Positions 16,678 through 23,486 of a stretch of DNA of 50,078 nt are shown piece after piece (within the stretch, counting starts at the first letter, position 1; every line of letters starts with the position of its first letter). The notes under the pieces are model-generated. The model was not told the DNA's origin. It searched no databases and saw nothing but the letters and a program-made list of their open reading frames with translations. The position numbers and the translations under genes were made by a program. Origin of the DNA: Geothermobacter hydrogeniphilus (GTDB lineage: Bacteria > Desulfobacterota > Desulfuromonadia > Desulfuromonadales > Geothermobacteraceae); contig NZ_PPFX01000030.1 of the NCBI RefSeq assembly GCF_002898515.1, positions 1 through 50,078 on the forward strand, read 5' to 3'.

Positions 16678-18018
16678 TTGATCGAAACCATCCGGGATTT
16701 TTTCAAAACCGGGATCTGGCGGATCAAGCCTGACGAGTTGAGTTTCGGGCAACGGTTTCTGCTTCGTCTCGGTCAGGTCGCGGCGCGGGTCGGCCATGAT
16801 TTCATCGCCGACCGCTGCCTGTTGCGTGCCTCGGCGCTGACCTATACCAGCCTGCTTTCTTTCATCCCCATGCTGGCGCTGATGTTTGCCGTTCTCAAGG
16901 GGCTGGGGGTGCAGAATCGGCTGGAGCCGGTTCTGCTTGAACATATTGCGGTTGGTTCAGAACAGGCTCTTTCCAAGATCATCGAGTACATCAACAATAC
17001 CAATGTCGGTCGACTCGGCACCTTCGGCCTGGTTTTCCTGGTGCTGACCGTGCTGACCCTGCTGTCGAATATCGAGGACAGTTTCAACTCGATCTGGTAC
17101 GTGCGCGAGACCCGTTCGCTGATGCGCCGTTTTTCCGACTATTTCTCGGTTGTCATTCTCGGCCCGATCTTCCTGGTGCTGGCCATCACCATGACCGCCA
17201 CCCTCGAAGCCCAGGGGTTTGTTCTGCAGCTCAAGCAGATGGCCTATGTCGGCACCCTGGTGATCTTTCTCTTCAAGGTGCTTCCCTACTTCGCCATGTG
17301 GGCCGCCTTCGCCTTCCTCTACATTTTCATGCCGAATATCAAGGTTTCGCTGCGGGCGGCCATGGTCGGCGGACTGGTCGGCGGTACCCTGTGGCAACTG
17401 ACCCAGTGGGGGTATGTCAATTTCCAGGTTGGTGTGGCGCGCTACAACGCCATCTACGGTACCATGGCGGCCCTGCCGATCTTCATGGTCTGGCTCTATA
17501 TTTCATGGCTGATCGTGTTGCTTGGACTTGAGGTCAGCTATGCCTGGCAGAACCTGCGTCATCTGCGTCAGGAGCAGGTCGGTGGAGAGGAGAGTTTCGC
17601 CAACCGCGAGTTGCTTGCCCTGCGGATCATGCTGATTGTCGGTGACCGTTTCCAGAAGGGTGAAGCGCCCCCGGACCTGGGTGAGATAGCGGGACAACTG
17701 TTGCTGGCGCCGCGTCTGACCCGCAGCATCGTCAATGATCTGGTCCGTCTGCGATTGCTCTCTGAGGTGAGTATCGGCGAGGATGTGAGCGGGTATCAGC
17801 CGGCCCGCGCGCTCAGCGCGCTGCCGGTTTTCGAGTTGCTTAAAACCATCGAAGGAAATGGCGCACCGGTCAAGCAGGCGCGTGAGAGTCATGACGAACG
17901 GATCGTCGGCGAGATCGCCGACCGCCTCTACCGGGTCGGCAGCGAGGCGCTGGACGGTCTGACCCTGGCCGATCTGGTTGGACGTTATCAGCAGGAAATG
18001 GTGTCTGAATCAACCTGA
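16678..18018 (+). CDS. YihY/BrkB-family membrane protein with C-terminal extension
   Basis: A 446-residue inner-membrane protein. The first 290 residues match the YihY/virulence factor BrkB family (earlier misnamed RNase BN): LLRASALTYTSLLSFIPMLAL, then about six membrane segments and the conserved GTLWQLTQWGYVNFQ and YGTMAALPIFMVWLYISWLIVLLG stretch. The remaining 150 residues are soluble and helical and resemble a winged-helix-like tail seen in some family members. The start is TTG at 16678 with GGGAGGG before it. Function is not established; a role in export or envelope integrity is often proposed. Its last 31 bp overlap the convergent lpxH gene. Confidence 0.87.
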   Translation: MIETIRDFFKTGIWRIKPDELSFGQRFLLRLGQVAARVGHDFIADRCLLRASALTYTSLLSFIPMLALMFAVLKGLGVQNRLEPVLLEHIAVGSEQALSKIIEYINNTNVGRLGTFGLVFLVLTVLTLLSNIEDSFNSIWYVRETRSLMRRFSDYFSVVILGPIFLVLAITMTATLEAQGFVLQLKQMAYVGTLVIFLFKVLPYFAMWAAFAFLYIFMPNIKVSLRAAMVGGLVGGTLWQLTQWGYVNFQVGVARYNAIYGTMAALPIFMVWLYISWLIVLLGLEVSYAWQNLRHLRQEQVGGEESFANRELLALRIMLIVGDRFQKGEAPPDLGEIAGQLLLAPRLTRSIVNDLVRLRLLSEVSIGEDVSGYQPARALSALPVFELLKTIEGNGAPVKQARESHDERIVGEIADRLYRVGSEALDGLTLADLVGRYQQEMVSEST

Positions 18019-18716
18019 TGAAGGTTTAAGGAGCCGTTTTCCCAGACGGCGTAGGAGTTCTGGCTGATCCAGTCGCCGAGGGCGACCAGCGTCCCTTGTT
18101 CAAGCTCTTTCTGGAACGGGACATGAAAATGGCCGGTGACAACATAGCGGGTCGGTCCGGTCAGCTGCTTTTCGGCATAGGTCGTGAGCAGCGCGGTCGG
18201 ATCAAAGGCGCGTTTGCGGTCGTGGCTCTTTTCACTCTGGCGTCCCAGGGCGCGGCCGATGGCCCAGGTCAGATCCGGCGGTATCACCCTGATCAGGAAC
18301 TGCACCAGCCCGCTGCGGAAGAAGGCCCGCAACCGGCGATAGCCTTTATCCTCCGGGTTGATCAGGTCCCCGTGGGCGAGGTGGAAGCGCACACCGTCCA
18401 GTTCGATGTCCCCTCCATCGGGGAGAATTCGGCAACCGAGGGTGTCGCGGAAAAAGGCACCGAGATGGAAGTCGTGGTTTCCCTCGACAAAGATAATGTC
18501 GGTACCGGACTGGCGAAAGCGGTGCAGCAGCTCCAGCAGCGGCAGGTAACGGGAAAAGACCACGTGTCGGTAGCCGACCCAGAATTCGAAGATATCGCCG
18601 AGCAGGACAAGGGTCCGCACCTGTCCCAGCTGCGTCTGGAGAAAACTCAGCAACCGCTGGTAGTTGGCATCGCTCGGTTCGAGCAGGTGGGCATCGGCGA
18701 GAAACAGGTCTTTCAT
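17988..18716 (-). CDS. lpxH: UDP-2,3-diacylglucosamine pyrophosphatase LpxH
   Basis: Lipid A pathway hydrolase that releases UMP to give lipid X; peripheral on the inner membrane. With the ATG at 18716 the protein has 242 residues, as in E. coli LpxH. Calcineurin-type metal motifs are all present: ADAHL at 7-11, GDIFEFW, GNHD, HGD and GHFHVP. The frame extends upstream to a TTG at 18743, but the promoter -10 box lies inside that extension, so 18716 is preferred. The C terminus overlaps the end of the convergent YihY gene by 31 bp. In this clade metal-dependent LpxH and LpxI can alternate; this one is clearly the LpxH type. Confidence 0.88.
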   Translation of the reverse strand: MKDLFLADAHLLEPSDANYQRLLSFLQTQLGQVRTLVLLGDIFEFWVGYRHVVFSRYLPLLELLHRFRQSGTDIIFVEGNHDFHLGAFFRDTLGCRILPDGGDIELDGVRFHLAHGDLINPEDKGYRRLRAFFRSGLVQFLIRVIPPDLTWAIGRALGRQSEKSHDRKRAFDPTALLTTYAEKQLTGPTRYVVTGHFHVPFQKELEQGTLVALGDWISQNSYAVWENGSLNLHQVDSDTISC

Positions 18717-18723
18717 GCCGGGG

Positions 18724-18752
18724 ACTATAGAAACTGGACTCAATTAAGTCAA
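18724..18752 (-). promoter_or_regulatory. Sigma-70 promoter of lpxH, predicted leaderless
   Basis: On the minus strand TTGACT (complement of 18747-18752) and TATAGT (complement of 18724-18729) are separated by exactly 17 bp. The -10 box ends 7 nt before the lpxH ATG, so transcription should start at or one base before the start codon. There is no Shine-Dalgarno sequence. Confidence 0.62.
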
Positions 18753-18792
18753 GTAAACACCCAAAATAAAAAGGAAAGAACCATAGCTGCTG

Positions 18793-19605
18793 ATGTTTGA
18801 ATTTATTGCCGGATTTCATCCCGTCACCCAGGCCTTTCTGGCCACCCTGTTTACCTGGGCGATGACGGCCCTCGGCGCCGGGGTGGTCTATGTTCATCGG
18901 GCGCCAACGCGCAAAATGCTTGACAGTATGCTCGGTTTTGCCGCCGGGGTGATGATCGCCGCCAGCTACTGGTCGCTGCTGGCGCCGGCCATCGAGATGT
19001 CCGAGCAACAGGGGTGGCTTCCCTGGTTGCCGCCGGCGGTCGGGTTTCTGGCCGGAGGCGGTTTCCTGCGCCTGGTTGATCGTTTCATGCCGCACCTGCA
19101 CATAAACTTTCCGCTCAGCCGGGCCGAGGGGGTTCCCACCCGGCTGCACCGGGTGACTCTGCTGGTCTTGGCCATCACCCTGCATAATATTCCCGAAGGA
19201 CTGGCGGTCGGGGTGGCCTTCGGCGCCGTCGGAGCCGGGTTCGATTCGGCCAGCCTGCCTTCGGCGATCGCCCTGGCACTGGGAATCGGCATCCAGAATT
19301 TTCCTGAAGGGCTGGCGGTTGCCGTCCCCCTGCGCCGGGAGGGGATCTCGGTTCACCGCAGTTTCATGGCCGGCCAGCTTTCCGGCATGGTTGAAATCGT
19401 TGCCGGTGTTCTCGGGGCGGCGACGGTTGTTTATGTCGAACCGCTGTTGCCGTTTGCCCTGGCTTTCGCGGCCGGAGCGATGATTTTTGTTGTCGTCGAG
19501 GAGGTCATCCCCGAATCGCAGCAGGGGGACAATACCGATATCGCCACGCTGGGGGCGATGTTGGGGTTTACGGTGATGATGGTCCTCGACGTCGCTTTGG
19601 GGTAG
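18793..19605 (+). CDS. ZIP-family divalent metal transporter
   Basis: A 270-residue membrane protein with eight predicted segments. It contains the two ZIP signature motifs that form the binuclear metal site: HNIPEGLAVG and QNFPEGLAVA. It is of the GufA/ZupT type and should import zinc or another divalent metal across the inner membrane. A His-containing loop (PHLHINF) lies between early segments. AAGGAAAG lies somewhat far (about 12 nt) before the ATG. It is divergent from lpxH and ends in an intergenic palindrome followed by a terminator. Confidence 0.9.
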   Translation: MFEFIAGFHPVTQAFLATLFTWAMTALGAGVVYVHRAPTRKMLDSMLGFAAGVMIAASYWSLLAPAIEMSEQQGWLPWLPPAVGFLAGGGFLRLVDRFMPHLHINFPLSRAEGVPTRLHRVTLLVLAITLHNIPEGLAVGVAFGAVGAGFDSASLPSAIALALGIGIQNFPEGLAVAVPLRREGISVHRSFMAGQLSGMVEIVAGVLGAATVVYVEPLLPFALAFAAGAMIFVVVEEVIPESQQGDNTDIATLGAMLGFTVMMVLDVALG

Positions 19606-19607
19606 GG

Positions 19608-19726
19608 GAGCGGTTCTTTTCCGCCAGCTCGGCGTTGGAGGATCAATTCCCTTGTGCGGCGTAGCTGCCGCTACGCCTCCGCGGGAATTGGCCCTCCGCC
19701 TTGATCTGACGAAAAACTCCTCGCTC
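19608..19726. repeat. Long imperfect palindrome with GTAGC-TGCC-GCTAC apex
   Basis: About 119 bp starting 3 bp after the ZIP transporter stop. The arms GAGCGGTTCTTTTCCG (left) and GAGCGAGGAGTTTTTCG (complement of right end) pair imperfectly, as do CAATTCCC and GGGAATTG further in. The apex is GTAGC-TGCC-GCTAC. The same apex occurs in the palindrome at 33218-33350. No coding capacity. Confidence 0.65.
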
Positions 19727-19752
19727 TCGGAACAGGGGAATCGAACATATAG

Positions 19753-19776
19753 AGACTTCCTTCGGTGAAGTCTTTT
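19753..19776 (+). terminator. Intrinsic terminator after the ZIP gene and palindrome
   Basis: AGACTTC (19753-19759) pairs perfectly with GAAGTCT (19767-19773), with a TTCG-containing loop, followed by a T-run. It probably ends transcription of the ZIP gene some 150 bp after its stop. Confidence 0.72.
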
Positions 19777-19834
19777 TCATGGTAAGATTTGTCCAGATCA
19801 CAAACGACCACGGATGATGAAAGGAAAACCTGGA

Positions 19835-20323
19835 ATGAGTGACAAGAATCAGCAGCATGATGAGCAGGATGTTGGATTGTACGAGAAGCTGGCAGCCCGC
19901 ACCGCCGAGCTGCTGGAAGAGGGCAGGAAAAGTCTCGATGAGGCGTTGAAGAAGGCCAAGGACGAGTTGAACAAGGCCGGAGAATTTTCCGCCGACAAGC
20001 TGGAAAAGATGGCCGAGTTCGTGCGTCGCGACATCAATGACAATGCCGCCAAAGCGACCGAAGCGGTCAAAAAAGCGGTTGATCCCCAGCGGGTCACGGT
20101 AGGGGTGCAGAGTATTTTCGCCCGGATTCTGACCAGTGCCGCCGACGCTCTTTCTGATCTGGCGGAAAAGGCCGAGAAGAATCTTGAGTTCAAGACCGGC
20201 GAAGTGACTAGTGCCGGTAAGCTGGTCTGCAAGGATTGCGGTGCCGAGATGAATCTCAAGGCTACGGGACGGATTCCGCCCTGTCCCAAGTGCCACAAGA
20301 CGGTGTTTCGCAAGTCTTTCTGA
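19835..20323 (+). CDS. DUF1451-like zinc-ribbon protein (YbeL-type)
   Basis: A 162-residue soluble protein. An N-terminal two-thirds of charged helices (YEKLAARTAELLEEGRKSLD, KLEKMAEFVRRDI) is followed by a C-terminal zinc ribbon with two CxxC knuckles (LVCKDCGAE, PPCPKCHK). The layout, including a GEVTSAGKLVC turn before the ribbon, matches E. coli YbeL and the DUF1451 family, whose function is unknown. The ATG at 19835 is preferred to 19814 by alignment. An inverted palindromic repeat starts 35 bp after its stop. Confidence 0.8.
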   Translation: MSDKNQQHDEQDVGLYEKLAARTAELLEEGRKSLDEALKKAKDELNKAGEFSADKLEKMAEFVRRDINDNAAKATEAVKKAVDPQRVTVGVQSIFARILTSAADALSDLAEKAEKNLEFKTGEVTSAGKLVCKDCGAEMNLKATGRIPPCPKCHKTVFRKSF

Positions 20324-20357
20324 TCCGCCGTCGCCCCGCGGCCGGCTCTGACAGAGG

Positions 20358-20652
20358 GACAGGCTGACCCAAAATGTCCAGATGCAAGGCGCCCGCAACC
20401 CCGCGGCATAAGGCTTACCCCTGAATCCGTGAGCCCCTTGTCGGCGGATAGCACAAGTCATTGATCTGCCTGAGCTTCCCAAAAATCACCAGCGAACCTA
20501 TGGGTGCGCTTCAGATTTTTGAAAATCTCATTCAGACCAAGCACTTGTACTCTCCATCCAACAGGAACTCACGAATTCAGGATACCGGAAGGTACGTCGT
20601 TGACGCGGGGGGAAGGGCAACACCGCAGATGGGCGTTTTGGGTCAGCCTGTC
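20358..20652. repeat. Composite: inverted copy of the 16-kb palindrome carrying a MITE insertion
   Basis: The ends GACAGGCTGACCCAAAA (20358-20374) and its exact complement at 20636-20652 form a 17-bp perfect terminal inverted repeat. Between them lies, in reverse orientation, the palindrome seen at 16310-16432, split into 20362-20419 and 20583-20648 by the element at 20420-20581. The right end supplies the TGA stop (complement of 20643-20645) of the small membrane protein gene. This composite explains the 319-bp gap. Confidence 0.78.
20420..20581. mobile_element. MITE-like palindromic element, copy B, with target duplication
   Basis: A 162-bp relative of 14323-14485. Ends CCTGAATCCGTGAG (left) and CCTGAATTCGTGAG (complement of right) are inverted. 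TACC flanks both sides (20416-20419 and, after one A, 20583-20586), whereas the uninterrupted palindrome at 16361-16390 has this tetranucleotide once (complement of GGTA at 16372-16375). This is direct evidence of insertion by transposition. Non-coding; must be mobilised in trans if active. Confidence 0.82.
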
Positions 20653-20831
20653 TGCCAGGCCTGGTAGAAGAACAGGCTGACAACGATGATGGTCAGGGAA
20701 ATGCCGGAAAAAACCGCGCAGATTCCGGCCATGGTGAAGGCCACCCCCTTGTGGCGGGCGCGCCAGCTCATCCAGGCGACAACCCCCGAGACGGCGGCGA
20801 TGGGAATGGAAAAAAACAGGAAGAACAGCAC
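20643..20831 (-). CDS. Small two-helix membrane protein
   Basis: A 62-residue protein from a GTG at 20831 (complement of 20829-20831), preceded by AGAGGT as ribosome site. It has two hydrophobic segments: LFFLFFSIPIAAVSGVVAWM, and GVAFTMAGICAVFSGISLTI followed by IVVSLFFYQAW. A basic loop (RARHKG) lies between them. The open frame continues upstream to 20906 without a good start. The last residues and the stop codon come from the end of the palindromic repeat, so the original C terminus may have differed. Family not recognised. Confidence 0.62.
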   Translation of the reverse strand: MLFFLFFSIPIAAVSGVVAWMSWRARHKGVAFTMAGICAVFSGISLTIIVVSLFFYQAWQTG

Positions 20832-20968
20832 GTCGCAACCTCTTGTCTGAATCAGGCGGTGATGATTCCGTGGGTCGGAACGATAACACATCCGGTCCCC
20901 TGACAAAAGACCCCGGGTGCCGTCCCTGGTGCCGGGCGGGTTGTGAAACAGAGACCTGCGGAGGCAGC

Positions 20969-22369
20969 ATGGCTGACAACGATTATTCGCCGGGTGTCCG
21001 TCGGTATGTTGAACAAGGGCGGCAGCAGCTTGCGGCCGCGGCCGCCGGACGGCAGAGGCTGCGGGGAATGAAGTTCGACACCCTGGCGGTTCACGGCTGC
21101 TACGGCATGGATGCCGCCCGGGAAAACCGGGGGAGCATCAACGAACCGCTCTATCTCAGTTCCGCGCAGCATTTTGAAAACAGTGACCACATGGAAGCGG
21201 CGCTGGCCTACCTGATGCCGTCCTGGACCTATTCCCGTATTGCCAATCCGACCTTGGGATACCTGGAAGAAACCCTTGCCCTGCTTGAGGGTTACGGGTT
21301 TCCCGGAGAAGTCTCCGCCTGTGCAGTCGCTTCGGGCATGGCCGCGATTTTTCTCGCCACCAATCCCCTGCTTGTCGTTCGGTGCCGGGGAGAAAAAATC
21401 AACCTGGTTGCCGGCAGTAAATGTTACGGCGGCACCTTCATGCTCTTCAGTGAGCGTTATGCCGCCGAGCGCGGCATCGATGTTCGCTGGGTCAGAAACC
21501 CCCTTGACCTGGACGAATGGCGGTCCCTGATCGATGCTCGGACCCGCTTCGTTTTTACTGAAATGCCCAGCAATCCTGGGCTGGCGGTCTGTGATATCGA
21601 GGCGTTGGCCGAACTGGCCCACGCCGTGGACGCACCATTAATCGTCGATTCGACGGTTGCCACGCCGGCGCTGCTCAGGCCTCTCTGCCTGGGGGCGGAT
21701 ATTGTCGTGCAGTCGGTCAGCAAGAGCCTTAATACTGGTGGACTGGCCATCGCCGGCGCCGTTATCGCCCGTCATCAGATCCCCGGCAAGGTCGGGCCGC
21801 CTGAATTGCGGGCTAACTATGCCGGTTACCTGAAACTGCTGCCGGGGCGGGATTTCGGTCCGGCGCTCAGCCCCTTCAACGCCCTGATGATTCTCAATGA
21901 TCTGCGCACCCTGCGTGCCAAGATGGATCGCCTGAGCCGCAACGCCCTGCGGGTCGCGCGTTTCCTGCGGGATCACCCGCATGTTGAACGGGTCAGCTAT
22001 CCGGGCCTGGCCGAGGATCCGGGGCATGCGCTGGCCTCACGCTGCATGTGGCTGGCCGATGGTGAGGATGATTACGGTGAGCCCGTCAATCGTTACGGCC
22101 ACCTGCTGGCTTTCACCGTGCGCGGCGGTGTTGACAATGCAAGAAACATGTTCGACCGCCTGCGTCTGATCTGGCGTGCAACAGACCTTGGACGCATCAA
22201 GAGCATTGCCACCATCCCGGCGATCTCCACCCACCAGCAGCAGGGGGCGCAGGGACGTGATCTGGCCGGGATTGTCCCCAATCTGGTCCGTCTCAATGTC
22301 GGTGGCGAGCACCCTGACGACATTATTGCCGATCTCGACCAGGCCCTGGCGGATGGGTCGTCAACCTGA
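20969..22369 (+). CDS. Cys/Met-metabolism PLP-dependent enzyme
   Basis: A 466-residue fold-type I PLP enzyme of the cystathionine gamma-synthase/O-acetylhomoserine sulfhydrylase/methionine gamma-lyase group. The PLP lysine is probably Lys252 in VQSVSKSLNTGG, preceded by IVDSTVATP with the cofactor-binding Asp. The substrate-phosphate region SRIANPTLGYLEETLA is present. It is longer than the usual 390 residues, with an N-terminal extension of about 40 residues. The exact reaction cannot be assigned. CGGAGG at 20959-20964 sets the start; the frame is open upstream to 20843. A tautomerase-family gene follows 24 bp downstream, suggesting a shared pathway. No riboswitch was recognised in the 130 bp upstream. 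Confidence 0.82.
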   Translation: MADNDYSPGVRRYVEQGRQQLAAAAAGRQRLRGMKFDTLAVHGCYGMDAARENRGSINEPLYLSSAQHFENSDHMEAALAYLMPSWTYSRIANPTLGYLEETLALLEGYGFPGEVSACAVASGMAAIFLATNPLLVVRCRGEKINLVAGSKCYGGTFMLFSERYAAERGIDVRWVRNPLDLDEWRSLIDARTRFVFTEMPSNPGLAVCDIEALAELAHAVDAPLIVDSTVATPALLRPLCLGADIVVQSVSKSLNTGGLAIAGAVIARHQIPGKVGPPELRANYAGYLKLLPGRDFGPALSPFNALMILNDLRTLRAKMDRLSRNALRVARFLRDHPHVERVSYPGLAEDPGHALASRCMWLADGEDDYGEPVNRYGHLLAFTVRGGVDNARNMFDRLRLIWRATDLGRIKSIATIPAISTHQQQGAQGRDLAGIVPNLVRLNVGGEHPDDIIADLDQALADGSST

Positions 22370-22393
22370 ATCCCTGACGGGAGGAATAGAAAA

Positions 22394-22612
22394 ATGCCCT
22401 TTGTCAATATCAAGCTGACCACGGGGGTCAGTACGGAGCAGAAGCAGAAATTGATCGCCGGCGTCACCGATCTGCTGGTGCGGGTGCTGAACAAGAATCC
22501 CGCTTCGACACATGTCGTCATCGAGGAGATCGATCCGGAAAACTGGGGGATAAGTGGTGAGAGTGTCGCCCGGTTGCGGCAGCGAAAGGAACCTGGCGTT
22601 TCCGGCAGCTGA
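22394..22612 (+). CDS. 4-oxalocrotonate tautomerase-family protein
   Basis: A 72-residue protein with the family's N-terminal Pro after Met removal (MPFVNIKLT), which serves as catalytic base, and the typical helix and second strand (STEQKQKLIAGVTDLL, THVVIEEIDPENWGI). It should form a small oligomer that tautomerises or processes a 2-oxo acid. GGGAGGAA precedes the ATG. Its position directly after the PLP enzyme suggests action on that enzyme's keto-acid or enamine product; this is inference. Its stop codon lies inside a hairpin shared with the convergent HDOD gene. Confidence 0.88.
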   Translation: MPFVNIKLTTGVSTEQKQKLIAGVTDLLVRVLNKNPASTHVVIEEIDPENWGISGESVARLRQRKEPGVSGS

Positions 22613-22641
22613 TTCAGGCCGCCTGAATCCGTGGGTTCAGG
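22609..22641. terminator. Two-way hairpin between convergent genes, made of CCTGAATC ends
   Basis: GATTCAGG (22611-22618) and CCTGAATC (22622-22629) are a perfect 8-bp inverted repeat with a 3-nt loop. CCTGAATCCGTGGGTTCAGG (22622-22641) offers an alternative hairpin. Both genes' stop codons (TGA 22610-22612; complement of 22637-22639) lie in it. The sequence matches the end of the MITE-like element at 14323, so it may derive from it. Confidence 0.55.
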
Positions 22642-23482
22642 CCAGCGCTTCGGCCAGTTCCACCGCTTCATCGTCGATCCGGCACAACAGCTTCTCCAGC
22701 ATCGACCGGTCCAGTCCCGTTGTCTGATTGATGCGGGTGGCCAGGGCGGGCTTGTCGATCGGGCCGGGTGCGTCCGTGATCAGCGAGGCGATATGGATGG
22801 CGAGGTCCAGGCCGTTTTCCAGCGCGAGGTGATGACGGCCGACATTTTCGATCAGCATTTCGGGAAAATCCCAGCGTTCGGCGATGCCGGCGCCGAGTTG
22901 CGGATGGGCGAGATCGAAATGATCCTTTTCCAACCCGGCCAGGTCGGTTTCATTCGACTGTTGCCACAATTGGTAAAGTTTGCGGTAGGGGTCTCCCTTG
23001 AGGCTGGCCATGACCGGGACGCCCATATCCTGCAACAGCCCGGCGGTAAAGGCTTCAGCCTGGGTCTGGGGATGCAGGATCTGGGCGAGTCCGCGCGCCA
23101 GGGCGGCTCTTCTGGCGGCGGAGAGCCAGAAACTCTGCATGTCGAACCAGCCGGGAACCAGCCCTCGGTCGAGACTTTCCTTGACGCCGACGCTGAGAAC
23201 CAGTGACTCAAGCCGTGAGCGACCGAGCAGAGAGACCGCGTGCCGCAGGCTGCTGATTTTGTGGGAGAGGCCGAAGGCGACCGAGTTGACGGTGCGCAGC
23301 ACCTTGACATGCAGTCCGGGATCGACTTCCAGATCACCGGCAATGTCCTGGATCGGTGCTTCCGGGTTGCGCAGTTTGGACAATACGGTGATCACCGGTC
23401 CCGGAAAACTCGGTAGTTCATAGCCGTTGAGGATCCGGTCAATATCACGATTGCTTTTGCGGCGGCGCAGCAGTTTCAACAT
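22637..23482 (-). CDS. HDOD-domain protein
   Basis: A 281-residue cytosolic protein formed by an HDOD domain (about residues 20-215), a degenerate HD-superfamily fold used in signalling. Motifs: LPSFPGPVITVLSKLRNPEA, VDPGLHVKVLRTVNSVAFGL, and ISSLRHAVSLLG. It lacks the metal-binding HD pair, so no hydrolase activity is expected. GAGGAGA gives a good ribosome site. Only 4 bp separate it from the upstream channel-like gene on the same strand, so they form an operon. Confidence 0.87.
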   Translation of the reverse strand: MLKLLRRRKSNRDIDRILNGYELPSFPGPVITVLSKLRNPEAPIQDIAGDLEVDPGLHVKVLRTVNSVAFGLSHKISSLRHAVSLLGRSRLESLVLSVGVKESLDRGLVPGWFDMQSFWLSAARRAALARGLAQILHPQTQAEAFTAGLLQDMGVPVMASLKGDPYRKLYQLWQQSNETDLAGLEKDHFDLAHPQLGAGIAERWDFPEMLIENVGRHHLALENGLDLAIHIASLITDAPGPIDKPALATRINQTTGLDRSMLEKLLCRIDDEAVELAEALA

Positions 23483-23486
23483 CCGG

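Noticed and set aside
20843-20968. SAM- or SAH-type riboswitch, or N-terminal extension, before the PLP enzyme gene
   Set aside because: No conserved core of known riboswitches could be matched by eye, and CGGAGG with the ATG at 20969 is a convincing start. A covariance-model search would be needed to exclude a riboswitch.
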